A stretch of 55,644 nucleotides of DNA from Dysgonamonadaceae bacterium (GTDB lineage: Bacteria; Bacteroidota; Bacteroidia; Bacteroidales; Azobacteroidaceae), in the NCBI GenBank assembly GCA_031272075.1, contig JAISUK010000021.1, positions 1 through 55,644 on the forward strand. The letters run 5' to 3'. Positions 7,828-17,500 of the stretch are shown one piece after another; position 1 is the stretch's first letter, and each line of letters begins with the position of its first letter. The notes beneath the pieces are model-generated. The model saw only the letters and a program-made list of their open reading frames with translations. It had not been told where the DNA came from and did no database searches. The position numbers and the translations under genes were made by a program.

Positions 7828-9750
7828 ATGAAATACTCCAATCTGATGATATGCCTGCTCTTGTTTCCGGTGATGCCGGTCGGAGCGCAAAATAACGAAA
7901 ACAAAGATTCCGTGGCGCTCACCCGTGAGATGACTCTGGAAAAAGATTACAGCCCAGTGATCCGCGATGCCTCTAAGATCAATCGGCTGCCGGAATTGAA
8001 GGAGCCGACAGTCCCGAAGACGTCGGTCGAATTTGCCACTTTCTCAATGCCTATGCAACTCAATCCGAAATTGACGACGTTGCCGGTCAATGCCTACGCT
8101 ACTGAACTGTCGTTCTCGAAAAAAAGAGGCTACCTCTCGGCGGGCGTCGGTTCGTTTGTAGATATCAATGCCGATCTAGGCTACCACCTGCTTTGCTCGG
8201 AGGCCGATCAACTCTCGATATTCGGGTCGCACCGTTCGTCCAACGGAAATGTGTTTTATCTGGACGACGATTCAAAGCAGAAAATGAAAATCAATGACAA
8301 CCTGCTGGGATTGAATTACAATCACAATTTCGACTATTCAAAACTGTTTATGGGTATCTCCTACACCCATTCCGCTTTCAATTATTACGGCGACACGATC
8401 CAGTATTACAGTCCCTTTTCCACAATAATGCTGACGCCGGAATGGGATCAAAGCAGCACCCAAGTCAACGGCATTTTCGATAGCTATTTTGGTTTTTCCG
8501 CACAGAATGAGGATGCTTTCAACTGCTTCTTCAAGGCCGGCTTTTCGCACTTCAGTCAGAAATACATGCCTTACCTCGATCGGAACGGTCCGAAAGAAAA
8601 CCGGTTACGCGCCGATCTGGATCTGAACCGCGACTGGTCGTCACAGCAAGTGTTGGGCGTAAAAGTCGCTTACGACGGCAGTTTCTATACCCTGAACGAA
8701 AATCCGGAATATGATTTCTTCCCCTTAACGGATTACGAATCGTATTCGGATATCGGTCTGAATCCGTATTTTGTTTACAAAAGCAACTCGTTTGGGGTAC
8801 GTATTGCCCTGCTGGTCGATGTGTTGTTGAATTATGATAAAAAACTGAATGTTGCACCCGATTTCGAACTCAATTATCGTCCGACCAACAAGCTGCTGCT
8901 CTATCTCAATGCCAAAGGCGGGGTGACAAGCAACTGTCTGAAAAACACGTTTTATGAAAACCGTTACGTCGCACCTTCCACACGGGTGCTCGATTCCTAC
9001 TCGTCGCTGGATGCCGTCGCCGGCCTGAAAGCCAATCTGGGGAGTTGCTGGCTTGACCTTTGGGCGGGATACAAAATTTTCCAAAACGAACATTTCTACA
9101 AACAGTATTACGATTTCAGGGAATACGAATATGGAGACTATGCTTATAGAGATCCTCTCGGAACGCTGCATGACATTACCGATCTCTCCAAGATGGCCGG
9201 TCGCAATTTCAGTATGCCCGAATACCGCGACGGCCAGGTATTCAACACCGGCGCTTACCTGAAATACCGCTTCACGGATGTCTTTGAACTCGGCCTCAAA
9301 GCTACCTACTATCAGTGGAATCTGAAAAGTGTCAAGTCGGAAACGGGAGAGACGCACCCCCCCGAAGCCTGGGGCAAACCCGATTTTGTCGGAAACTTGA
9401 ATTTGAGTTACCAACTGCCGTCGATCCCGTTGAAATTGAATCTGGATTACAACCTCATCACAGGAAGAAAATATTGCTGCGAACTGAATGTCAAGAGTTA
9501 TCGCTACCAAGAATCTCAATGGTTCTTTGATGATTATACTCCCATACTGTCATCGGTGGACTCTTATTCCATCGCGAGCGACAAACTGAAAAACATCAAC
9601 GATCTTGCAGCGGGTGCTACCTATACGTTCAGCGATGCGTTTTCTATTTTCTTGAACGCAAACAACTTGCTTTTCCAAAAATATGAATTATTGTATGGCT
9701 ACCCCGCGCAATATTTTAATGTAGCAGGCGGAATCAATATCAAGTTCTAA
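7828..9750 (+). CDS. Outer-membrane beta-barrel protein (TonB-receptor-like)
   Basis: A 640-residue protein with a signal peptide (ending PVGA-Q near residue 21), a short N-terminal stretch with TREMTLEKDYSPVIRDA, then alternating amphipathic strands rich in aromatic residues and a C-terminal Phe (GGINIKF), all typical of outer-membrane barrels. It lacks the CarboxypepD_reg and plug domains of SusC proteins, so it is better seen as a porin-like or receptor-like barrel than a full TonB transporter. It probably forms a complex with the TPR protein encoded just before it. Substrate unknown. Confidence 0.75.
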   Translation: MKYSNLMICLLLFPVMPVGAQNNENKDSVALTREMTLEKDYSPVIRDASKINRLPELKEPTVPKTSVEFATFSMPMQLNPKLTTLPVNAYATELSFSKKRGYLSAGVGSFVDINADLGYHLLCSEADQLSIFGSHRSSNGNVFYLDDDSKQKMKINDNLLGLNYNHNFDYSKLFMGISYTHSAFNYYGDTIQYYSPFSTIMLTPEWDQSSTQVNGIFDSYFGFSAQNEDAFNCFFKAGFSHFSQKYMPYLDRNGPKENRLRADLDLNRDWSSQQVLGVKVAYDGSFYTLNENPEYDFFPLTDYESYSDIGLNPYFVYKSNSFGVRIALLVDVLLNYDKKLNVAPDFELNYRPTNKLLLYLNAKGGVTSNCLKNTFYENRYVAPSTRVLDSYSSLDAVAGLKANLGSCWLDLWAGYKIFQNEHFYKQYYDFREYEYGDYAYRDPLGTLHDITDLSKMAGRNFSMPEYRDGQVFNTGAYLKYRFTDVFELGLKATYYQWNLKSVKSETGETHPPEAWGKPDFVGNLNLSYQLPSIPLKLNLDYNLITGRKYCCELNVKSYRYQESQWFFDDYTPILSSVDSYSIASDKLKNINDLAAGATYTFSDAFSIFLNANNLLFQKYELLYGYPAQYFNVAGGINIKF

Positions 9751-9760
9751 AGTTTTTTGC

Positions 9761-9769
9761 TATCTTTGC
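9761..9769 (+). promoter_or_regulatory. Bacteroides-type -7 element of topA
   Basis: TATCTTTGC matches TAnnTTTG and lies 27 bases before the topA ATG. No matching -33 TTG is seen at the usual spacing. Confidence 0.5.
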
Positions 9770-9796
9770 GCCTTGAAAACGCAAGAAACACGTATT

Positions 9797-12145
9797 ATGC
9801 AAAAAAATCTGGTAATCGTAGAGTCTCCGGCAAAAGCCAAAACGATAGAGAAATTCTTGGGCAATCAATACAAAGTATTGTCCAGCTACGGGCATATCCG
9901 CGACCTGATAGAAAAAGGACTTGGGGTTGATACACAACACAATTACCAACCCGAATATGTCATTTCACCTGACAAAGAGGCGCTGGTCAAGTCACTGAAA
10001 AAAGAAGCGAAAGCGGCAGAAACCGTCTGGCTGGCTTCCGATGAAGACCGCGAAGGAGAAGCCATCGCCTGGCATCTGTTCGTATCGCTCGGATTGTCAG
10101 ACGATAATACCCGCCGCATCGTCTTTCACGAAATCACCAAAAATGCCATCCTGAATGCGATAGAAAATCCGCGCGGAATCGACTACAACCTGGTGAACGC
10201 GCAACAGGCGCGCCGTGTGTTGGACAGAATCGTCGGATTTGAACTGTCGCCGATCCTCTGGAAAAAAATCCGCCCGGCTCTTTCCGCAGGCCGGGTGCAG
10301 TCGGTGGCCGTACGCCTGATCGTCGAGCGTGAACGCGAAATCAATCATTTTCAGGCGGAAGCATCCTATCGTATCAGCGCCATATTTTTGCTCGCTGATG
10401 GCAATCTGTTGAAAGCGGAACTCGACCGACGAATGAAAACACAAGAGGAAGCATACTCGTTCCTCGAACAGTTGAAAACAGCCTCCTTCACCATCGAAGA
10501 TATTGTCACGAAGCCGGCAAAAAAATCACCTGCCGCGCCTTTCACCACCTCTACCCTGCAGCAGGAAGCCGCCCGCAAAATGGGATTCTCCGTGTCGCAG
10601 ACCATGACGGTAGCGCAACGACTCTACGAATCCGGATATATTACCTACATGCGTACAGACTCCGTCAACCTCTCTGCCCTCGCTATCGCTACTGCAAAGA
10701 AAGAGATCGAAGCGGGATTCGGACACGAATATGTCAAGTCGCGCCAATTCCAAACGAAAACCAAAGGGGCGCAGGAAGCGCATGAAGCCATCCGTCCCTC
10801 GTATATGGATCGCCGGACTATCAAGGGTTCTGTCGCGGAACAACGCCTCTACGAATTGATCTGGAAACGCATGATCGCTTCGCAAATGGCGGATGCGGAA
10901 CTGGAACGCACCACCGTCACCGTCGGCATCAGCAATTGCAATGATAAATTTTACATCAACGGCGAAGTCGTCAAGTTTGACGGATTCCTGCGGGTATACA
11001 TGGAAAGCAAGGACGACGAAGATTCCGACGACAATCAAGACGTCATCATCCCGCCTCTGAAGTTCCATGAACGCCTGACGCTGGATACAGCAATAGCTGC
11101 CGAACGCCTTTCCCAGCGCCCATATCGTTATTCCGAAGCCAGCCTGGTACGGAAAATGGAAGAACTGGGCATCGGTCGTCCGTCGACTTATGCACCCACC
11201 ATTTCTACGATACAAAACCGCGGGTATGTCGTCAAGGCGAACAAACCGGGCGAAGAACGGAAATTCACGACATTGACATTGAAAAACGATAAAATCACTT
11301 CTTCCGTCAAAAAAGAAATTGTCGGCGCCGATAAAGGCAAACTGGCGCCTACAGATACAGGACTGGTTGTCAATGATTTTTTGATTGGCCAATTTCCTAC
11401 AGTACTGGATTATAGTTTCACCGCAAACATAGAGAAAGAATTGGATAAAATTGCGGAAGGCGATTTGAAATGGACAGATACCATCGACCGGTTTTACAAA
11501 ATGTTTCATCCGATCGTGGAGGCGACATCGCAGGCGAAAAACGAATTTCGCGTCGGAGAACGGGTGCTGGGCAACGACCCGAAAACCGGCAAACTGGTCT
11601 CCGTGAAGATCGGACGCTATGGCCCTTATGTACAGCTGGGGCACGCCGACGATGAGGAAAAACCTCTGTTCGCTTCGTTGATGAAAGATCAGTCCATCGA
11701 AACCATCACTTTGGAAGAAGCGCTGAAACTGTTCACACTGCCCCGTCATGTGGGCGACCTCAATGGCAGTCCCGTCACGGCCGCTATCGGTCGTTTCGGT
11801 CCCTTCCTGAAATATGACAACGCCTACGTGTCGATCCCAAAAGGACTGAATCCGATTTCGATCACCATAGAAGAAGCCGAACGCCTGATCATCGAGAAAA
11901 AGGAGAAAGAATCGAAAAAACTCATACAGTCGTTCGATGGGGATGTCAAACTGCAGGTACTGAACGGTCGCTTCGGCCCGTATATCGCTTATGATGGCGC
12001 CAATTATAAACTGCCGAAAGGTTCCGATCCGCAGCGTTTGACATTAGAGGAATGTATGACGATCGTTCGTAACGCTTCGGAAAAAGCGACAAAAACCAAG
12101 GCTAAAACGACCCCCGCAAAACGGAAAACCAAGAGCAACAGCTAA
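9797..12145 (+). CDS. topA: DNA topoisomerase I
   Basis: Type IA topoisomerase, 782 residues, which relaxes negative supercoils through a single-strand break. ATG 9797 gives the canonical start MQKNLVIVESPAKAKTIEKF; the longer TTG frame at 9773 is unlikely. The Toprim acids Asp82, Asp84 and Glu86 lie in SDEDREGEAIAWH, and the catalytic Tyr284 in YITYMRTDS. The C-terminal part carries three TOP1_C-type repeats (KIGRYGPYVQLG, IGRFGPFLKYDNAY, NGRFGPYIAYDG) instead of Cys zinc ribbons and ends in a Lys/Thr-rich tail. It converges with the minus-strand gene ending at 12151, only five bases away. Confidence 0.97.
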   Translation: MQKNLVIVESPAKAKTIEKFLGNQYKVLSSYGHIRDLIEKGLGVDTQHNYQPEYVISPDKEALVKSLKKEAKAAETVWLASDEDREGEAIAWHLFVSLGLSDDNTRRIVFHEITKNAILNAIENPRGIDYNLVNAQQARRVLDRIVGFELSPILWKKIRPALSAGRVQSVAVRLIVEREREINHFQAEASYRISAIFLLADGNLLKAELDRRMKTQEEAYSFLEQLKTASFTIEDIVTKPAKKSPAAPFTTSTLQQEAARKMGFSVSQTMTVAQRLYESGYITYMRTDSVNLSALAIATAKKEIEAGFGHEYVKSRQFQTKTKGAQEAHEAIRPSYMDRRTIKGSVAEQRLYELIWKRMIASQMADAELERTTVTVGISNCNDKFYINGEVVKFDGFLRVYMESKDDEDSDDNQDVIIPPLKFHERLTLDTAIAAERLSQRPYRYSEASLVRKMEELGIGRPSTYAPTISTIQNRGYVVKANKPGEERKFTTLTLKNDKITSSVKKEIVGADKGKLAPTDTGLVVNDFLIGQFPTVLDYSFTANIEKELDKIAEGDLKWTDTIDRFYKMFHPIVEATSQAKNEFRVGERVLGNDPKTGKLVSVKIGRYGPYVQLGHADDEEKPLFASLMKDQSIETITLEEALKLFTLPRHVGDLNGSPVTAAIGRFGPFLKYDNAYVSIPKGLNPISITIEEAERLIIEKKEKESKKLIQSFDGDVKLQVLNGRFGPYIAYDGANYKLPKGSDPQRLTLEECMTIVRNASEKATKTKAKTTPAKRKTKSNS

Positions 12146-12150
12146 ACCCG

Positions 12151-12705
12151 CTATCGCTTCAGACGGACGTCTTCCGGACGTGGTCTCCTGGCTACATCAT
12201 CATTGAACCTCCTGGCACGGTCTCTCACCATCACTGAGTCGCGAAAGCGGAGCATTGAATCAATATCAAATTCGCGGCCATCAAAAAATCGCAGCGGGTT
12301 GAGGATATATCCACTGTCGAAAAACGAGCCTGTGCGGACAGTTATCCGGGCATTTTTGTTTCCCGTCGCGTTGAGGGTATAGTCCACTTTCCCGAATTTC
12401 AGTGAATACAACGCCTTGTTCTTGCTTTTTCTGATGGTCTGCTGGTCGGCATTGTCGGAATCTTTTGTAAATGCAGCGATAAATTCTTCCACAAGCGCCT
12501 GATCGTCGGTGATCCGGATGCTGACAACGCGGTTTTCCGCCTCCTTGTCGCCTTTTTTCTTGTTTTTTATCACTTCCATGTCAATCGATTCGAGTGTCTC
12601 GCATTTTTTTATCAATGCATCGATCGTGCTCTGCGCAATCACTTCAGAAGAAATAAATCCAGTCAACAAGACCAAAATAGATACATAAATTCTTTTCGTT
12701 TTCAT
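12151..12705 (-). CDS. Small secreted protein (possibly DUF5024)
   Basis: A 184-residue protein with a signal peptide (ending SEVIA-Q) and a charged mature part with ESIDMEVIKNKKKG and a very basic C-terminus. It resembles small Bacteroidales exported proteins annotated DUF5024; I am not certain of that label. Function unknown. It runs tail-to-tail with topA. Its start codon is directly preceded by a run of seven-base repeats, which is unusual and may set expression level. Confidence 0.6.
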   Translation of the reverse strand: MKTKRIYVSILVLLTGFISSEVIAQSTIDALIKKCETLESIDMEVIKNKKKGDKEAENRVVSIRITDDQALVEEFIAAFTKDSDNADQQTIRKSKNKALYSLKFGKVDYTLNATGNKNARITVRTGSFFDSGYILNPLRFFDGREFDIDSMLRFRDSVMVRDRARRFNDDVARRPRPEDVRLKR

Positions 12706-12753
12706 AATTTCTAATTTCTAATTTCTAATTTCTAACTCCTAACTCCTAACTCC
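12705..12753 (-). repeat. Heptamer tandem repeat abutting a start codon
   Basis: On the plus strand four copies of TAATTTC (12705-12732) are followed by three of TAACTCC (12733-12753). In the sense of the minus-strand gene this reads GGAGTTA x3, GAAATTA x4, then ATG. Such runs can change copy number by slippage. Confidence 0.9.
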
Positions 12754-12870
12754 TTATTTCCATTGAGCACTTCTTTTTGTCGTTCGGGAAGAAGATTAAG
12801 TATCTAAGGAACAAATTATTTTTTAATTATCAAAATCTGATTATTACAATTTAATAATTAGCATTTATGT
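12754..12870. other. AT-rich gap, nothing recognised
   Basis: Part of the 322-base stretch (12706-13027) without an intact gene. It holds no recognisable coding or RNA feature between the heptamer run and the first palindromic repeat. Confidence 0.5.
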
Positions 12871-12912
12871 AAACTTGCTAAGTTTTTAAAACTTAGCAAG
12901 TTTTCGGTGCAA
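12871..12912. repeat. Palindromic direct repeat, left copy
   Basis: AAACTTGCTAAGTTT (12871-12885) and its exact reverse complement (12889-12903) make a 15-bp perfect hairpin with a three-base loop, followed by TCGGTGCAA. A copy matching 41 of 42 bases lies at 14214-14255 in the same orientation. Further half-sites of the AGCAAGTTT type follow at about 12914-12990. Confidence 0.92.
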
Positions 12913-12977
12913 TAGCAAGTTTTTCTAGCAAAAATTATTTACCGGTCATCAAAGTGCAGTAAGTTTTTGCTGACAAG

Positions 12978-13009
12978 TTTGCTGAGTTAGAAATAATATT
13001 TATATTTGC
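12978..13009 (+). promoter_or_regulatory. Near-consensus Bacteroides promoter
   Basis: TTTG (12978-12981), a 19-base spacer and TATATTTGC (13001-13009) match the -33/-7 consensus as well as any site in the window. It would drive the nucleotidyltransferase stub at 13028. AGCAAGTTT half-sites around it look operator-like. Confidence 0.7.
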
Positions 13010-13027
13010 ACTAAAGCAAAAATAAAA

Positions 13028-13150
13028 ATGCTGTCTCAAAATCAGATAGATATTATCATTGATTCGATGATGCCCTATGATCCTGTAAGGATAGGGATAT
13101 TCGGCTCTGAAAGTGGAAACTATCGACCTTTTCAAAGCAAAAGGGATTGA
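13028..13150 (+). pseudogene. MNT-type nucleotidyltransferase stub
   Basis: The first 27 residues (MLSQNQIDIIIDSMM..., then RIGIFGS) are the start of a minimal nucleotidyltransferase, the MntA-type antitoxin family whose next residues should be the YxRGE and DxD catalytic motifs. Instead the frame runs out of the family right after GIFGS and stops 13 codons later. The promoter and start are intact but the catalytic core is gone. The junction leads into the C-terminal part of an AlbA_2-type ATPase in another frame. Best read as a deletion scar. Confidence 0.75.
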
Positions 13151-14012
13151 GGCAAAACGGCTTCACGAGAGTTGCCTCAAAGACACGCCCGAAAAGTTTT
13201 TAGACAATCTGAAACTGACAGAAAACGGCTTTCTGAAACGAGCCGCATTGCTGCTTTTTCATCCCGACCCCGAACGATTTGTAACCGGCGCGTTTATAAA
13301 AATCGGCTTTTTCCGCAGTGAAAGCGATTTGCAGTTTCAGGACGATATTCACGGCAACCTGATAGAACAGGTTGAACGCACAATGGAACTGCTTTTGACA
13401 AAATACACGCGAGCATTGGTCAGTTACAAAGGGCTATCGCGTGTGGAAACTTATGAATATCCCGAAAAAGCCCTACGCGAGGCACTTTTAAACGCCGTTT
13501 CGCATAAGGATTATGCGGGCTGTATCCCTGTTCAAATCCGCATTTATCCCGACAGAATAAAAATTTGGAACGAGGGGAAACTGCCCGAAGATTGGACTGT
13601 TAAATATTTGTATGACGAACATCCTTCACGCCCATACAATCCCGATATTGCTAACGCATTTTTTCGTAGCGGCTATGTTGAAGCGTGGGGACGTGGCATA
13701 GATAAGATGAGCGAAAAGTGCGTCGCCGCCGGATTGCCTGTGCCTCAAATCACAAACGAAGGCAGCGATTTTTGGATTACGTTCAGAAAAGATATTTACA
13801 ACAGGGAAGAGTTGAGCAATAGAGGACTGAATAAAAGGCAGATTGATGCGATCTTGTTTTTCAAAGCAAAAGGCGAAATAACAAGTTCGGAATATGCGGA
13901 TAAATACAATGTGTCTGATAGAACAGCCCGCAGAGATTTGTCCGAATTGACAGAAATGGAATTGCTTAAAAATGAGGGTAATAATAAAAATTCGCGTTAT
14001 ATATTTCCTTAA
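13113..14012 (+). pseudogene. AlbA_2/Schlafen-type ATP-binding protein, 5' truncated
   Basis: 299 codons remain. They hold the middle block (GFLKRAALLLF), the GHKL-type ATP-binding part (ALREALLNAVSHKDY, then GYVEAWGRGIDKM) and a C-terminal DeoR-like helix-turn-helix (YADKYNVSDRTARRDL). The N-terminal AlbA_2 domain found in family members, and present in the intact gene at 25847, is missing: the frame is joined to a nucleotidyltransferase stub. An internal ATG at 13113 could still yield a shortened product, so loss of function is likely but not certain. It lies between two palindromic direct repeats. Confidence 0.75.
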
Positions 14013-14045
14013 ATGTCCGATAAATGTCCGATAAATGTCCGATAA
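14013..14045 (+). repeat. 11-bp tandem repeat, three units
   Basis: ATGTCCGATAA occurs three times in a row directly after the stop codon of the AlbA_2 fragment. Confidence 0.92.
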
Positions 14046-14060
14046 ATAAAAAATAGAGTT

Positions 14061-14087
14061 TTGCCGAAGTTGCCGAAGTTGCCGAAG
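14061..14087 (+). repeat. 9-bp tandem repeat, three units
   Basis: TTGCCGAAG occurs three times in a row, 15 bases after the 11-bp repeat. The two arrays together suggest slippage-prone or recombination-scarred DNA at the islet's right end. Confidence 0.9.
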
Positions 14088-14213
14088 TCTTTTTAAAAAA
14101 AAGGAAAATTACAAATGGTGAATATCAGACAATAAATAGTTGTTCTCGAAATACAGCAAGCAATGAACTAATGACTTTGGTTGAGATTTCAATTTTAAAA
14201 AGTAGTGTTTTTG
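14088..14213. other. AT-rich gap, nothing recognised
   Basis: Part of the 569-base stretch without an intact gene (14013-14581). I see no gene or RNA here. Confidence 0.5.
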
Positions 14214-14255
14214 AAACTTGCTAAGTTTTAAAAACTTAGCAAGTTTTCGGTGCAA
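14214..14255. repeat. Palindromic direct repeat, right copy
   Basis: Same 15-bp perfect hairpin arms (14214-14228 and 14232-14246) plus TCGGTGCAA as the copy at 12871, with one base changed in the loop. Together the two copies bracket the nucleotidyltransferase/AlbA_2 islet. Confidence 0.92.
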
Positions 14256-14257
14256 AT

Positions 14258-14380
14258 ATGTACGTCCCGTCGGCTAAATCTTTAGTGGGAAATACCCCTG
14301 CCGATATGCCGAGCCTCATCCATGAGCTGTTCAGTCAATTATTTTATGAAATAGGAAAAAATTTATCACTTTTTTTATGA
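14258..14380 (+). other. Small ORF of 40 codons, possible gene fragment
   Basis: Starts three bases after the right palindromic repeat with MYVPSAKSLVGNTPADM and ends in a hydrophobic run. Its codon composition looks coding in the first two thirds, but I do not recognise the family. It may be the 5' end of a lost gene that once used the same palindromic upstream region. Confidence 0.3.
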
Positions 14381-14491
14381 AATAGGTGTCCATTTTGAAA
14401 TCTAAAACGACTTAATAGAAAATTTGCTTCAAATAGTATAAAATGAAAGCAAAGTCTGGATAAAAATTTCTATTTATTAATTTGTTGGTTT

Positions 14492-14587
14492 ATGAAACGA
14501 GCATGATTTTCAAATATCCAAGTTGATGACAATAATGACATGCGAGTTCCATACGAACTTTAAAAAATAAAATATTGACGTATGAAA
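14492..14587 (+). repeat. 90-bp start-codon repeat, full copy 2
   Basis: ATGAAA to ATGAAA, 90 bases, ending exactly at the SusC start codon (14582). MKRA-stop mini-ORF at 14492-14506; the inner leader frame (14526-14570, MTIMTCEFHTNFKK) is cut short by TAA but has the same length register as the other copies. CATACG and CGTATG are both intact. Confidence 0.92.
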
Positions 14588-17500
14588 GAAAAATTATTTG
14601 TTTACTTTTTTATCGTGGCGCTGGGATTTTATGCCCCCTTCGAGACAAAAGCGCAGGTGGTCGCCTCGCAGACTCCGACTGTTGTCCAATCATCGACGCC
14701 GCCCAAGCCGCAAGAGATTAACATCGAGGTCAAAAATGAACGCTTGCCTGTGGTGCTCAAGCGTTTGGAAAAAGCGACCGGCTACAGCATCCTCTTCGTT
14801 TACAACGATCTGAATCCCTATATGTTTAACGGAAAAATCAAAGCCGCCAACATTCAGCAAGCGATGGACATCATTATCGGCAACAAACCCTTGGAATACA
14901 AAATCGATGGTAAGTACATCAATATCACGGTGAAAGAACAATTAAGATTTCAGCAATCCACCAAATCTGCATTGGATGCTGTGGCTGTGGCTCCGGGCAT
15001 GATTCTCCTACAAGGAAAGGTAGTTGATATCGATAACAACCCGATTGCCGGCGTGAGCGTGATTGCTAAGAATGCCAAGAAAGGAACTGTCACAGGAGCA
15101 GATGGTGGCTTTTCTTTCACGCTCACGAAAGGTATTGCTGAAACCTTGACGTTCACGTTTATCGGTATGGAAGAAGCCACGCGCGCTTATGATTGCAACA
15201 ACAGCAAGACTGACATTTTGATTATGCTGCGTGAAGATGAAGCCCAACTGGAAGAGGTGGTTGTCACCGGGATGTATACCCACCGCGCGGAGAGTTTTAC
15301 CGGAGCAGCCACTACCTTCACCAAAGACGAATTGCTGAGCGTCGGCAACCGCAATGTCCTCGAAAGCCTCAAAAACCTTGATCCTGCTTTTCAGATAATA
15401 GAAAGCATTGAGTTAGGCAGCAACCCAAACGTCATGCCGACAGTGCAGTTGCGCGGACAGACTTCCTTTCCCAACCTGCAGGGCGATTACGAAGGCAATC
15501 CCAACCAGCCGCTGTTTATCCTCGATGGATTTGAAACCGACATCCAGAAGATGTTCGACCTCGATATGAACCGCATTGCAAGCGTGACAATCCTGAAAGA
15601 CGCCGCTGCCAAAGCCATTTACGGATCGAAGGCGGGCAACGGTGTCATCGTCATCGAAACTACCCGCCCCAAGAGCGGCGAATTGAAACTCTATTATGTA
15701 GGCGACCTCAATATCGAAGCGCCAGACCTCACCGGCTACAACCTGATGAATGCCGCCGAAAAACTGGAGTTCGAAAAAAATAACTATTTCTACACTGCGG
15801 GAGGTACCAGCGGTTCGGTGTCCGATGCGGCGATTGAACAGGTGCTCAAAGAACGTTATAAAACCAATTACGACAATATATTGCGTGGAGTTGACACTTA
15901 CTGGTTGTCTCAGCCCTTACGCACGGGGATTGGGCAGAAACATTCCGTCACGCTCGAAGGCGGCGATTCGCGGATGCGCTACCAAGCCGGAGCGTTCTAC
16001 AACAATGTGGCAGGCGTCATGAAAGGTTCGGAGCGCAACACTTTCAATCTGAACACCACGCTGTCGTACAGCTACAAAAACCTGATATTTCGCAACACCC
16101 TCGAATATACCAAAAACGACGCTATCAATTCGCCTTACGGCACTTTTTCCGATTACGCTAAAATGAACCAGTATTATGCCCCGAAAGACGATAAAGGCAA
16201 TTACGTTATGATATTGGGCTATCTGGGTCGAGTCGCGCAACAAGCCTATCTTTCTCCGGTATATAATCCACTTTACAATGCTACGCTCAACACGAAATCG
16301 ACATCGTATTACACCGAAGTGCGCGATAATTTTGGCTTGGAATGGCGCATCACTGACGCTTGGCGCGCTACCGGCCGCTTCTCCTATATCCGGCAAGAAA
16401 ACGGATCTGACGAGTTTTATCCCGCCAATCATACCAAATTTGCCAATTACGATGCCAACGGCATTTCAGAACGTAAAGGAAGCTATACACAGGGCAACGG
16501 TTATTCTCAATCGCTGTCGGCTGATGCGGGCATCAATTTCAACAAAACCATCGACAAGCACCTGATATTTATGAATGTCACCTGGAATATGATGGATTAT
16601 TACGCCAACGCTTCCACACATTATGCCGAAGGTTTTGCCAACGACTATATGGACGATATTTCTTTCGCGACGGCTTATGTGAAAAACAGCAAACCGACTG
16701 GGAGTGAAAGTCATACGCGTGAAATCGGTCTGGTCGGCGCATTAAACTATTCCTACGACGACCGTTATCTGGCCGACTTCTCCATCCGCACCACCGGATC
16801 GTCGATGTACGGCAGCGACAACCGCTGGGGATTGTTCTGGTCGGCGGGCGCCGGTTGGAACCTCCACAAAGAAGCATTCCTGAAAGGCAACGACTGGATC
16901 AAACAATTGAAATTGCGATCGTCCATCGGGTATACCGGTACACAGAATTTCAATCCTTATCAGGCGCGAGCCAGGTACTCATACGTGTCGACCCCTTACC
17001 TCTACCGGTTGGGCGCTGAATTGATGGGATTGCCCAACTATCAGTTGCAATGGCAGCAAGTGCAGGATTGGGATGCCGGTTTCGACCTGATGCTGAAGCG
17101 TTTCCTTACTGTTCGGTTCGATTATTATGTGTCGACAACAAACAACCTGCTGTCGGACATCACGATTCCGCCTTCCACGGGTTTCATCAGTTATAAAGAA
17201 AATCTCGGTAAGATTCAAAACAAAGGGTTGGATCTAACTGTGGCGATCACCCCGTGGCGCAACGATCCGCAGCGTGCATGGTTTACCATTACCGCTACTG
17301 CCCTGCGCAACAGCAACAAGATTCTGGAGATTTACGACATCTTTGAATCTTACAACAAAATTAAAAATGATCAATTGACCGGCGACGGCACGCAGGACAA
17401 TACCCGGACAGAGGAAGAGAATAACTTACGTCAACGTCCCGTCACGCTCTACTACGAAGGTCAGTCTATGACGGCCATCTACGGGATGCAATCGCTGGGT

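Noticed and set aside
10526-11749. Minus-strand open frame of 407 codons across topA
   Set aside because: topA on the plus strand has all catalytic motifs; the opposite frame shows only low-information, Phe/Arg-rich sequence as expected from a shadow.
14013-14087. Possible CRISPR array
   Set aside because: Units are 9 and 11 bases and directly adjacent, with no spacers and no cas genes nearby.
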